Shown one piece after another: positions 43,157 through 52,543 of a stretch of DNA of 64,000 bases. Below the pieces are notes generated by a model that was given only the letters and a program-made list of their open reading frames with translations, was not told the DNA's origin and ran no database searches. The position numbers were made by a program, and so were the translations under genes. Source of the stretch: Aschersonia sp. MBC 622 (lineage: Eukaryota; Ascomycota; Sordariomycetes; Hypocreales; Clavicipitaceae); the NCBI GenBank assembly GCA_030782805.1, contig JARJPL010000637.1, positions 36,667 to 100,666 of the forward strand. Reading direction: 5' to 3'. How positions within the stretch are numbered: the first letter of the stretch is position 1; every line of letters starts with the position of its first letter.

Positions 43157-45009
43157 TCAAGCGATGCTGCCTAGCTTGCTGCGTTGCGCGGGGGGGGGCA
43201 GTCCGATGTATGAGGATGGCGTTGATGTGTCTCAGCGCATTCGGAGGCTTCGCGAACGGTGGTCGTTTGATGAGTACTGCGGAGGTGTTTGCCGTTGCTC
43301 GATTGCCTGCGTCTCGATGGCTGCGTCGCGGTCGTAGGGTGTGTGAAGATGAAGTTGTCTTCCCATGTCCAAGGTGACGAAGATGGGGAACTACCTACCT
43401 ACCTAGCTTAGCTATGGGCCGCTGGAGACAGCGCTACCTCTGGCGGTGAGTGGGTGACAATACGCTACTTTGAATACATCTTCTCCCCTTCAATGCTATT
43501 AACTTCCTTGCTCTGCTTATTTCCTTGATACTTTCTTGGTTCTCTTATTCTACCTATTCTCTTCCTTTTGAGTACATCATTTGCTAGTTACCTGCTCTGA
43601 TCTTCATATCAGCCACGGATTTTTAGCCGGCCCCTGGGATGGGAATTCAGGCAGGGGCCATGATTTTTCCGACCTACGCCCTACGCAGGAGGTGTGTGTT
43701 TTCTGATAATCTGACATATAGTTATGTTTGTTAGCAGATTCTTAAGGCAAATCACAAGGAAGAAATCACGGTTTTTCATACATCAAAAACTTCTCACATC
43801 ACATCTAATAGGCCTTAATTGCTTATAAAATACCTTAAGAGCATTTTATTTCCGAAAGCTATCCTTATCTATGTCAGAAAACACCCCTGTCCCCAAGGGG
43901 CGGCAACATTCCGCGATTGACACAACCCAGGCTCAATCTGCTCTTTTCGTCTCGTTAAAAGCGGTCGAGAATGCGATCCATTATGCGAGAAGCTTACCAC
44001 TGGGCCTGCCTAAATCTAAACCGAAAGCGTTCGCATATGGCAGAATACCATCTAGCTGCGTTTCATTCTTAGCTGCCAGCGAACAACGGTAGGCTGCACT
44101 GGTCGCCGAATCATAGAGGCATGGTCTGTCTCTGGCAGGCTACCGCTTTTATCCAGTCCAGAGCAGTGGATTTCCCGGACTAGCGTTGCGACAACCGTCG
44201 CGACAACCGTCGCGACAACCGTCGCGACAATAGCGCCGACGTTGGGTTAGGCAGACTGTCCCCAATGTACCAACGTCTGGTCGCTCCAAACGGCAGATAG
44301 GTACTTTGGCACCGTCGAAAGACGAGACTTTTTTTCAGCGTCAAAAACGCTGCCTGCAAGGTCGCTAGACGAGGTCGCTACTCGACTGAGTTGGCAAAGT
44401 ATTACTCGTCGCGCGCCGAGGCTCAACTTAGCCAATGCGAGGCACTTGGATGGCGCGAGTGGCTTCGTGCACGATGGCGTGGGTGGATGAATGCACACGC
44501 ATGGTCTCTCTGATGACTCACTGGATCGGCGGAAGCTTTTCGAGGTCGGAATTCTGCAAAGGGGGGTTCATTCTTGTGGTCAAGAACTCGAATCTGCTTT
44601 TGGAACAGTCACGACGTAACTTCAGGCCTAGACGCAAAATCCAGAAATCCAGGAACTTGCAGACAATTAGTTGTGCTGTCTCGCCATGAGCAGGTTTCTC
44701 CTCAAGTGTGCTATGTCGTAGTTTGAATGGTAGGGCCGTCCTTGTACACGCAGCGTGAAGATTCCAGATAATGTCGGGATCGCACTCCTTCTGAGCTACG
44801 CCGCTCGTCAATGCTTGCTCTATACACTTCTCTCATCTTGTCATGCGCAGCGTCACGTCGAGGCTTATCAGAAAAGGTTACCCAGCGCAACAACAGGCTC
44901 ACAGGGCGGAAACCAAGACCCAGTCATGCTACAGCTCGGCGAACCTAGCAGACAGCTCACTTCATACTTTCTGGCGTTGCTGGGCCGTTCGGCTGTCAGA
45001 AACGTGATA
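43157..45009. other. Intergenic region with a short tandem repeat
   Basis: This 1.85 kb has no intact gene. It contains a CTAC/CTAG run at about 43391-43404, an AT-rich block (43480-43870) and a 12-bp tandem repeat at 44185-44230. It ends at a decayed CYP51 fragment. Confidence 0.45.
44185..44230. repeat. 12-bp tandem repeat, 3.8 copies
   Basis: The unit GTCGCGACAACC occurs from 44185 to 44230 with one T-for-C change in the first copy. Each unit contains the self-complementary TCGCGA core. Confidence 0.92.
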
Positions 45010-45480
45010 TCAACCATGGATTTGAAAATGTCCGTTGGAGACGTCCATGGCTAAGGCGGCATTCTGCAAGCTCGGCTCTGACGCAAGGTAGCCGAGAACC
45101 TCTTCCTTAATCATGGGCACGTAGGACTCAAAAGCCTGACGGGTCAGCCCGAACTTGATGAACTTCTTTTGCTCCATGAACTTATTGTTGGAGCAATCGT
45201 ATACGACGTCGGAACCAAACACGGCTTTCGTACGGGGCTTGTATGTGTGAGGCCGGTGTGTTTACCATTGAGGATAAAATTGTTGCCGTCACAGAGAGCC
45301 GACAGTTTATTGCTAAACAGGGTAGACGTGAGGATGCCTTCGTGCTAGTCAGGTCGGTTAGTTCGGTAAAGAAGATGCGGCGGCAGCCATGAGAAACGAC
45401 ACTCTGCATGAAGGTTGGTAGGATTCGTGCCGTATTGGGCTGCGCTTCCAACAACGGTATCCAGTAAATGACTCGAAGTG
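45010..45480 (-). pseudogene. Decayed fragment of CYP51 (sterol 14-alpha-demethylase)
   Basis: On the minus strand, segments in shifting frames match the N-terminal third of fungal CYP51. In order they are PLRVIYWIP, VVGSAAQYGTNP (a -1/+1 shift away), GNNFILNGK, and then a long clean block FGSDVVYDCSNNKFMEQKKF, IKFGLTRQAFESYVPMIKEE. This last block is the characteristic region after helix B'. The stretch between (45290-45440) is heavily degraded with in-frame stops, and the expected KYGDIFTF segment is gone. After residue VLGYLASEPSLQN the similarity ends; the I-helix, ExxR and haem-binding regions are absent. It is a truncated, non-functional copy. The intact gene must lie elsewhere, since CYP51 is essential for ergosterol synthesis. 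Confidence 0.82.
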
Positions 45481-46024
45481 GTTCAAATTGTCCTCAAGAA
45501 TTTATCTGAAGAATCATGTTGCCTAGAACAATCAGAAGCGCGCTGACGAGCAACTAACCTAGACTATACATCTCCATGGCGTCTTGCGTCTGCGTCAGGC
45601 AACACGAGCACCTAGTCCAACATCTCCAGAGCTCCGGAGCCGCGTTCAAACATATTTGTATTTTGTTTACTTTGAGCTCTAACAGTTGAACGCAAAGCCC
45701 CGTATTCGGCCACCGCTCAATCCAAAGCATGCTTTCAACGATGGCATTGTTACGGCGTTGTGTATTTCCGGCGATGCATCACTGACAGGGCTTGAGATAG
45801 ACTGGATTGGATTGGAAAGGACTCAATTCCATTGAAATGCTATGTGATATACTGTAGGCTGCGGCCTACTACTTCCTGAAACTCCTTGTGCACCGTGTCC
45901 CAGTGCTATGTCCACTCCACACAGAAAACCGAGGAACAAGCTGGCTGGACAAGCCATTCTTCGAAATAACCCCATTTCATCCACGATCACACTCAAGACA
46001 TCCAAACGTGGTGCAGAACATGTA
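45481..46024. other. Intergenic region
   Basis: This 0.54 kb holds the 3' end of the permease gene and no other gene that I can support. A long minus-strand frame at 45823-46314 is a shadow overlapping the permease. Confidence 0.45.
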
Positions 46025-47749
46025 CTAGAAGCAATTCCAAACTCGTCGCCAAAGAGACGGCTTCGAACCCTCATCGTGCTTAGTGGCATCTTTAGTGTCC
46101 AGGTCGACTCTACGGCCACCATCGAGATCAATCTCCCAGCTCCTCTTAAGCTTGTCTTCTCTCCAGACAAGCCTGCAAACAACATAAATGACACCGAATA
46201 ACGGTAGAAGAATGTACGCGTCAACAAAATCAGCCGCGGAGAATGGCGAAAATGTTGTCCAACCCTGAACCAAGGAGAGAAATATGTTGGCTGCAAGACC
46301 AAAGTAGGCGACAAAGGGGTACCCTAAGCTTCTGAACGGAAGCTCGATCAGGTCACGTTTCTGTGTTGTCCAAGCACGGCGGAACCGAATATGCATGAAA
46401 CTGATGCTGCCCCATACCAAAAACGTGCTAACGCCGGAAAGGTTGACAATGTATGAATAGGCCTTCGCGGCACCGGTGGAGATATTCATCATGGAAATGG
46501 CACCGACTGCGTTGGTGAGAAGGATAGCCCAGACAGGAACACCCATCTTATTAACTTTGCCGAGAAAGCGCGGAGCCTTGCCGGACTGAGCCATGTACAG
46601 AATCGTCCGAGAGCCAATGTAGATGGACGAGTTGATTGCAGAGATGCAAGTGATGAGAATAAAGGCATTGATCAGATGGACACCACCTTCCCACCCAGCG
46701 GTTTGAATAGCAATTGTCATAGGGCTCTGCAACGCCTTGGCGCCACCGCCGACCAACCCTTCTGCGTTGGCAGGGCAGGTGATACCGAAGAAGAGCGCAG
46801 ACCCCATGTAGACAAAAATGATGCGCCAAAAGACCTGTCTGATGGCCTGAGGCACCGCAGTGCCAGGGTTTCTGGTTTCGGTAGCAGCAACAGCCACAGA
46901 CTCTACACCAGCATAAAAAGTAGAGCAAAAGATGAAGACCTTGGCGACACCACGGAAGCCATTGCCATTGAATGCGCCTGGATCGTTCCAGTAGTGGAAG
47001 CCCAAGGCAGATTGTTGACCAACAAGGCCACCAGAGGCATAGACAACGGAAAAGATAAAGTAGGCTGTCAGACCGAGCAGCTTGAGAAGAGCTAGCCAGA
47101 ATTCTGCCTCGCCAAAGGCCTCAATACCGAGGAGCTGAAAACCGAGGAAAACAGTCCAGAAAATCAGGAAAAAGCCCCAGAGCGGGACCTTTGGCGCCCA
47201 ATACACTAAGATGCTGCATATGACGTTGTATTCGTTGGCGAGGACGGCCGCCCATATGATGAAGTAATTCCAGCCAACGGCGGTGGAGAACGATTTGTTG
47301 ACGAGGCGCTCAGCGAGCGAGACAAAAGAACCACCTCCTGGGTAAAGCGTAGTAAGCTCGCCTAAGGACTGCATGATGGCAAAGGCAATGAAGCCTGCAG
47401 CCGTTAGCTCACGGAGTATGTTGACCGACGGGACCGGACTGGACTTACCAATCACGCCAAATCCAATGATCAGCGACGCAGGGCCACCACTGTTGAGCGC
47501 ACCACCAGCGCCTACGAGAAGACCAGGGCCGATAATGCCGGCGAGGGCCATCATGGAAAGATGGCGATTCTTAAGGCCGCGCTTTACGCCCGAATCGGGG
47601 TCAATGGCCTGTGAGCTGCTGGCATCGGTGCTATTCCAGCCGGGGACATACTCGGAGTCAATATCGTGGGAGCTGTAGTCTTGACGAGACGCTGCGGCGA
47701 GATCATGCTTCTGCAGGCCCTCAGTCGAGAACGATGGTGGATTCGGCAT
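46025..47749 (-). CDS. Plasma-membrane amino-acid permease (YAT family)
   Basis: Two exons (47449-47749, 46025-47394) give 556 aa. The 54-nt intron (47395-47448) has GTAAGT and CTAAC signals, and its length is a multiple of three without a stop, so it can be missed; removing it restores FGVIG-FIAFAIMQSLGEL. The N-terminus is hydrophilic, then LKNRHLSMMALAGIIGPGLL begins the first helix with the family substrate motif (GxIGxGL). Later blocks include LYPGGGSFVSLAERLV, IEAFGEAEFW, AGVESVAVAATETRNP, and AINSSIYIGSRTILYMAQSG. There are twelve membrane segments. The family imports amino acids with protons. The start at 47749 is the first ATG after a CT-rich leader. Substrate range is unknown. Confidence 0.95.
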   Translation of the reverse strand: MPNPPSFSTEGLQKHDLAAASRQDYSSHDIDSEYVPGWNSTDASSSQAIDPDSGVKRGLKNRHLSMMALAGIIGPGLLVGAGGALNSGGPASLIIGFGVIGKSSPVPSVNILRELTAAGFIAFAIMQSLGELTTLYPGGGSFVSLAERLVNKSFSTAVGWNYFIIWAAVLANEYNVICSILVYWAPKVPLWGFFLIFWTVFLGFQLLGIEAFGEAEFWLALLKLLGLTAYFIFSVVYASGGLVGQQSALGFHYWNDPGAFNGNGFRGVAKVFIFCSTFYAGVESVAVAATETRNPGTAVPQAIRQVFWRIIFVYMGSALFFGITCPANAEGLVGGGAKALQSPMTIAIQTAGWEGGVHLINAFILITCISAINSSIYIGSRTILYMAQSGKAPRFLGKVNKMGVPVWAILLTNAVGAISMMNISTGAAKAYSYIVNLSGVSTFLVWGSISFMHIRFRRAWTTQKRDLIELPFRSLGYPFVAYFGLAANIFLSLVQGWTTFSPFSAADFVDAYILLPLFGVIYVVCRLVWREDKLKRSWEIDLDGGRRVDLDTKDATKHDEGSKPSLWRRVWNCF

Positions 47750-48869
47750 GGCGAGCGGCTCTGTCGCGTCGTGTCGCGAGGGGCGCGACAGAACAGGCAG
47801 TGTGATAGTGACAGTAGAGCAAGATTGAAGACTACCGCGTGCAAGGGGGGGAAGAGGAAGAAAAAGTACGATAGGGGGGGAGGGTATGTAGGGACGACAT
47901 AGGGTTTGGTCGAGTGACAGCTCGGTGACTGCGCCGCGCATGTGCAGGCTCAGGTATCATGGCACTTGGGAGAAGCAAGACGCTAAACTGCGGATGGCAA
48001 TTGACGTGGATCTTCCAGTCTGGACTTAGGATTTTAGCCTTGGCAGATTGGCAGAGAGGAGTAAATAAAGAGCCGCCTTCGATCACGTCACAGAGGAGAT
48101 CCACAAGAAACCTGTCGGCTGCTGTAGCCTATTTGTCCAGCAATTCATGTAGCTTGTTAGCGTACGAAGTAGGTTAGGATACTCCATTATTGTAGGCGTC
48201 CCTTACTCGCCGAGGAACCCCGAAACAATGGGCCTCATGAAGAGGTCGGAGAAGAAGAAAATCATGGCTGTGTGCACTAGCATGCACTCAGTTGCCAACA
48301 GCACATGGAGTCGCCATTCCAAATTACGATACACGCTAGGTAGAAATATGTCAGCCAGGCAAATCGTCAGATCGTCAGTAGCGGTCTGAGGTCTCCGAGT
48401 CGTGTTCGGTCGTGTTCGTCGTGAGCAACGATTACTTATGAACTAGTATCGAGTGTATTGCGATTCTCGAACTACGATTCATTGCCTAATCGTAAAATCC
48501 CAATCTCTTTCAGCTGCAAGCCTCATTATGGTGCCATCGACCCACTAGTTAGCGTCTCGCAACTTCCCGAGTCGCATATTGGCATTGTGGTCCAAGCAAT
48601 CCCATGTGTAATTATGTAACTTCGACGTTTGTCTCACCATGCGCTGACCTGGACCCTTGAATCAGAATTGCGGATGAATTTCTCCGAGCGCTGCCCAAAC
48701 TATTTACAGCAAACACGCGCATATTAGGAGTTTTAGTAGACACGACAGACACAGTCAAAACGCCACGAACACGCAGAGATTGCTATCGAGATATAATGAT
48801 GCATGCAGAGACCCTCGTTCTCTACAGTGGGTATCCTCGAATACTATTATACATGTAATACACATTTGC
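47750..48869. other. Intergenic region, no gene supported
   Basis: This 1.1 kb contains the permease promoter (with a C/T-rich minus-strand leader at about 47820-47890) and the 3' side of the Bcs1 gene. I see no ORF with a motif. Confidence 0.45.
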
Positions 48870-50270
48870 TCATGCAGACGTCTTGATCGCTCCCTCTGGT
48901 ACATCGTCTGAGGCCTCAAATTTCCGCGGCACGAGACCCTCGGCCATGTTGATTGCTCCCTGCATGTCATTCTTGTTGAAGAGGAAAAGACCCTGGATGG
49001 CAGCCGTGCTCGTGTGTCTGTGTGACGGTCCGCCGTCGGGATTTTGTCCAAATAGGCCCAGCTCATTCAGACGCCCTAGAAAAAGTTCTCTGCTCGAGTG
49101 GTCCTCGTCCACATCGCCGTAGAATCGATCCCACATCTCGCTGGCCTGATAGCGGGTCGCCTCGCCGATTCTCGTCATCATATCGACACGACCAGGGCGA
49201 ATCAAGGCAGGGTCAAGCCGGTCGATGTGGTTGGTCGTTAGAAAAGCAAGTCGCTCCTCACCAGCTGCAATGCCGTCGAGTGCATTCAGCAGACCGGAAA
49301 ATGTTACACTAGCACCGCTGTAGCCGTCTGCATCGCGCTGTCGTCGGTTTGTGAACGCCGCATCAGCATCTTCCAGCAATAGCAGGGTGCGCTTGGGCAG
49401 CTTGGTCAGCAAGTACGCCAGCTTGTCGTCCGTCATGCCCATTTCGCTCAAGTTAATCATGGCAACGCCAAAGTCCAGCTCGCCGGCAAGGGACTGGATG
49501 AAGGAGCTCTTGCCGCTACCCGGCGGCCCAAACAATAGGTAGCCTCGTCTATAGGGGATGCCACGGTCCACATACCACTGCTGCCGTGACAAGAAGTCTT
49601 TTACATCGCCCACGATGCTATCCTTGACCCCTTCGTCCAGTATTACTGATTTGAGTGGTCGTTTCTTTCGCGGTTCTCCAAGAGGCGCCCATTCCATGCC
49701 GCGTGCCGAGTAAACCAATGTTTTACCTTCAGTGGCCTTGGCTGCGAGCGTATGCGCCTCGCTAAACACTTGTTCAAAAATGTGTCGATGTGCCCACAAC
49801 GTCGTCAACTGTACAATCTCGTGCGGCTCCCCCGTATTCATATTGGCCGTGTTGTGTTTTTCACGATTGACCGCAATGAATGCATTGCGAAACTTGACGA
49901 TGTGTCTGCCATAACCAGGCTGCAGAAAAAAGTGCGCGCTGGGCGGCCCGCCGACTGCCGGCCCTTTGGACGCCGTGGCCGTCGTCACGGAGAGGTTGTG
50001 GATGCGCGTCAGGCGGGACGCAATGAAGCCCTGTGTCGGCCGAGGCGTCGACAGCCATGCGAGAATCCAGGGGTAGGCGGGATCCTGCTTGCTGATTTCA
50101 ACATTGACCAGCAATCGCCGGCGTGCTGCTCCGACCGCGACTATGACGCCTTTTCTGGCAAAGGCGGCCGCGGCGCCGAGCGACGCCAGACCAATACCGC
50201 CCGCAAAGAGTGGGTTATCGAACAGCTCATTCAGGCTGAATATCGACGTTGGCGATACGTCACCAGACAT
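48870..50270 (-). CDS. BCS1: Mitochondrial AAA chaperone Bcs1
   Basis: A single exon gives 466 aa from the ATG at 50270, the size of fungal Bcs1. The N-terminus holds one membrane helix with an internal targeting region after it (GLASLGAAAAFARKGVIVAV, then GAARRRLL). The Bcs1-specific domain follows (SKQDPAYPWILAWLSTPRPT to FVSEAHTLA-like blocks). The AAA domain has Walker A GPPGSGKSS, Walker B TLLLLEDADAAF, sensor-type FLTTNHIDRLDPALIRPGR and the arginine-finger region. Bcs1 moves the folded Rieske protein across the inner membrane for complex III assembly. An in-frame ATG at 50357 would add 29 residues without conserved features, so 50270 is preferred. Confidence 0.93.
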   Translation of the reverse strand: MSGDVSPTSIFSLNELFDNPLFAGGIGLASLGAAAAFARKGVIVAVGAARRRLLVNVEISKQDPAYPWILAWLSTPRPTQGFIASRLTRIHNLSVTTATASKGPAVGGPPSAHFFLQPGYGRHIVKFRNAFIAVNREKHNTANMNTGEPHEIVQLTTLWAHRHIFEQVFSEAHTLAAKATEGKTLVYSARGMEWAPLGEPRKKRPLKSVILDEGVKDSIVGDVKDFLSRQQWYVDRGIPYRRGYLLFGPPGSGKSSFIQSLAGELDFGVAMINLSEMGMTDDKLAYLLTKLPKRTLLLLEDADAAFTNRRQRDADGYSGASVTFSGLLNALDGIAAGEERLAFLTTNHIDRLDPALIRPGRVDMMTRIGEATRYQASEMWDRFYGDVDEDHSSRELFLGRLNELGLFGQNPDGGPSHRHTSTAAIQGLFLFNKNDMQGAINMAEGLVPRKFEASDDVPEGAIKTSA

Positions 50271-51012
50271 ATCGGCGGCAATGGCATTGTCTGGTGCTTG
50301 AACGAAGTCATCTTCTGGTGGATATTGGATACGAAGGATGCTGACGTAATACGGCATCGCTTACGTACAGCGACAGTGCCTTTGAAGCGTTTGCGGCACG
50401 TTTTAGAATGAAATTTTGTTAGACATTTTGTGCAGTCTTTACAGTGCTTAATTTCTTTTTTGACTTTTGAGTATCTAAGTCTATAATGCAAGAAGGTCGC
50501 CATAGACCACGCGGGAAGGCTGTGTATAGTATTTCGTCGGCCCCTACCCGAGACTTGGTGATAAAGGAACTCAATCGGTCCAACATCCTTTATGACTATC
50601 GGTACGTAGAGGTTGCGGTATTCGGAGGCATGTGTGAGACTGTTTGTTTGCATTAATAATCGTGGATCTACTGCCTTGTTGACCTGCCTGTGTTTCTCGC
50701 TGCTCTCGCTGGCTCACAGTCAGCTTGGCTGTATTTAACCAACAGAGCAGCTCGCCCATCTATCCACACAACCAGTGACATCTACTTCGTACACCCGCAT
50801 GACTGGCAAGAGCCAGGTCCTATCACACACTCCAAGTGCTTCCCTCATGCGTCTGGCTCCCGCGTTTGTACACCTACCAAATACTCCTCCCACATCTCCA
50901 CGCACCAAGCACCCACCACCATTACGAAACTCTATCATGCACCAACAAACTGCTGTGGAGCTATACCTGTATGTATTGAAAAATCTCTCCGCCTACCAAG
51001 TAATCCGCCACG
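50271..51012. other. Intergenic region upstream of Bcs1 and the tRNA
   Basis: This 0.74 kb has no gene that I can support. It holds the Bcs1 promoter and the upstream flank of the tRNA gene. Confidence 0.45.
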
Positions 51013-51109
51013 GCTTCCATAGCTCAGTTGGTTAGAGCGTCGTACTAATATGGACCACATTCCGTCTTTGGTGATGCGAAGGTCGCAGGTTCAATCCCTG
51101 CTGGGAGCA
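51013..51109 (+). tRNA. tRNA-Ile(AAU) with a 23-nt intron
   Basis: The cloverleaf can be folded by eye. The acceptor stem GCTTCCA pairs with TGGGAGC (one T-G wobble), with discriminator A at 51109. The A box is TAGCTCAGTTGG and the B box GGTTCAATCCC, with T-stem GCAGG/CCTGC. The anticodon stem TCGTA pairs with TGCGA (one wobble), and the loop CTAATA-A has anticodon AAU. A 23-nt intron (about 51051-51073) sits one base after the anticodon, the usual position in nuclear tRNA genes. The mature length is 74 nt without CCA. Confidence 0.93.
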
Positions 51110-51136
51110 AAGCCTCCACTGCCTGAGCGTGTTATC

Positions 51137-51141
51137 TTTTT
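51137..51141 (+). terminator. RNA polymerase III terminator of the tRNA gene
   Basis: Five T residues lie 27 bp after the mature 3' end of the tRNA, a suitable Pol III stop. Confidence 0.6.
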
Positions 51142-51578
51142 GCACTTGTGCAGCTATTTACCTAAGTTACTGCTTCTTATTATTTGTTATGAGTGCAATG
51201 TTTATATAGTTTATGTCGCGAGTATTCACCGTTGGTCGTCTACAGCATGATAAAAGGATCACCGGCCAGTGCTAGAATGCATTGATACTGACTGTTCGTG
51301 ATAGACGAGATGGTGTTGACGCAGCAAGCGCCCGACTGCGCGTGGTGTGATTACTACAGTCGGCCACTGAAACAGAGAGTGCAAGTTCACAAGCACCGGA
51401 ACTCAAGGAACCGTATATGATTACCCCAAAAGTTTTTCATATTTCTTTATCTAGCACATCCACGTTTTCCACACCTATTGACATGGTGATTGCCAAAATT
51501 CGCGAGGGCGGGCGAGATAGCGTGTTTCCACCCAGCGCGCCCACCATTACCCTAGGTACTTAATATATTGTCGCCTTG
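51142..51578. other. Intergenic region
   Basis: This 0.44 kb separates the tRNA from the CFEM gene. I see no gene; an imperfect CCTAGGTACTTAATAT motif lies near the CFEM stop. Confidence 0.45.
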
Positions 51579-52003
51579 TTACTTGCAAAATTCCACAATG
51601 GCAGGGTAAACCTTGTCTGTAGCTCGTAAAGAGAGGTTAGCAGGTTCGACAGCCTCAAAGACGGTAGAAACATACTTCTGGCCTTAGTGAAACCACAATT
51701 ATTGACAACACAGCTGACGGCATTCTTGTCCTTGATCTCCTTGTGGTTGCAAATGCACAGGTAGTCAGTTGCCCTGCATCTGGTGTGCAACTTAACATAA
51801 GACTCGATGCAGGACAAGGCGCAGTGAGGGATGATATCTTTGGGCCTCTCGTGCCTCTGTGGCATTACATCAGAAGGGACACAACTGGACGAATTCGAGG
51901 AACAGTAGTTGAGATCTAGAGTACTGTCGGTAGAATTTAGGACCGGGCTGGCTTGACCAACGGCAGCGACGGCCAGGGTGACGACGACAGCGACAATCTT
52001 CAT
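51579..52003 (-). CDS. Small secreted CFEM-domain protein
   Basis: Two exons (51676-52003, 51579-51616) across a 59-nt intron give 121 aa. A signal peptide (MKIVAVVVTLAVAAVGQAS) is followed by ten cysteines. Eight of them match the CFEM pattern: IPHCALSC, LHTRC, ATDYLCIC, AVSCVVNNC and the last in VEFC, which is supplied by the short second exon. The aspartate before the CxC pair (in RATDYLC) is at the position that binds haem iron in Candida CFEM proteins. There is no GPI signal, so it is probably soluble. CFEM proteins serve haem or iron uptake, surface recognition, or as effectors in host-associated fungi. The small last exon could easily be missed, but it restores the eighth cysteine. Confidence 0.9.
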
Positions 52004-52543
52004 TCCGAAGGGTGGATGGTGAATGCTGATCTTGTGCAGAGGGACAGAGAGAGAGAAATTTGCTGACATGAAAGCTCAGAAGAAAGGGAAGGCAAAGTAC
52101 ATTCCAAGCGTGACGATTAATACAAAAGGGGCGCTGGCAAGAAACTTTTTCAGTAAGCGCCATAGAGGAGGCATTTTCGCGAGGCTTGCGCCCCGCGTAT
52201 TCATGGTACCCTCAATTAAATTGAGAAAGGTACATATCATTACAATGAGCAGATGGCACTGCCAATACACGTGCAGTTGAAATAAGGTGTTGGTTGAGAT
52301 TACACGGGCCTTTGATTCACTAGCCAACAGCCGGCGATCTCCATGGGTCACCTCTGGCCACTACTCCCGTCCATGTACCCCGGCGTGGCGAGGCCGCAAC
52401 ACTGCTTAACTGCAACTAACATGAATGTATGAGATGGTGACGTCAACATCAGTTACAATTTACCAGATTTGGGTATCTTTTTGCCGGTATGTATGCTACT
52501 GACTATCCCGTAGTACATCTCACCTACATCGGGCTGCTACTAC
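52004..52543. other. Intergenic region
   Basis: This 0.54 kb holds the CFEM promoter and the 3' flank of the sphingosine kinase gene. A perfect 15-bp palindrome (CTCAATTAAATTGAG) lies at about 52211-52225. No gene is seen. Confidence 0.45.

Noticed and set aside
44185..44230. Possible CRISPR-like array
   Set aside because: The 12-bp units are adjacent without spacers, and the genome is fungal; it is a plain minisatellite.
45823..46314. Minus-strand frame of 163 codons overlapping the permease 3' end
   Set aside because: It overlaps the permease C-terminus in another frame and has no recognisable domain.
49752..50411. Plus-strand frame of 219 codons opposite Bcs1
   Set aside because: It is antisense to the N-terminal half of Bcs1, which has clear AAA and Bcs1 motifs.
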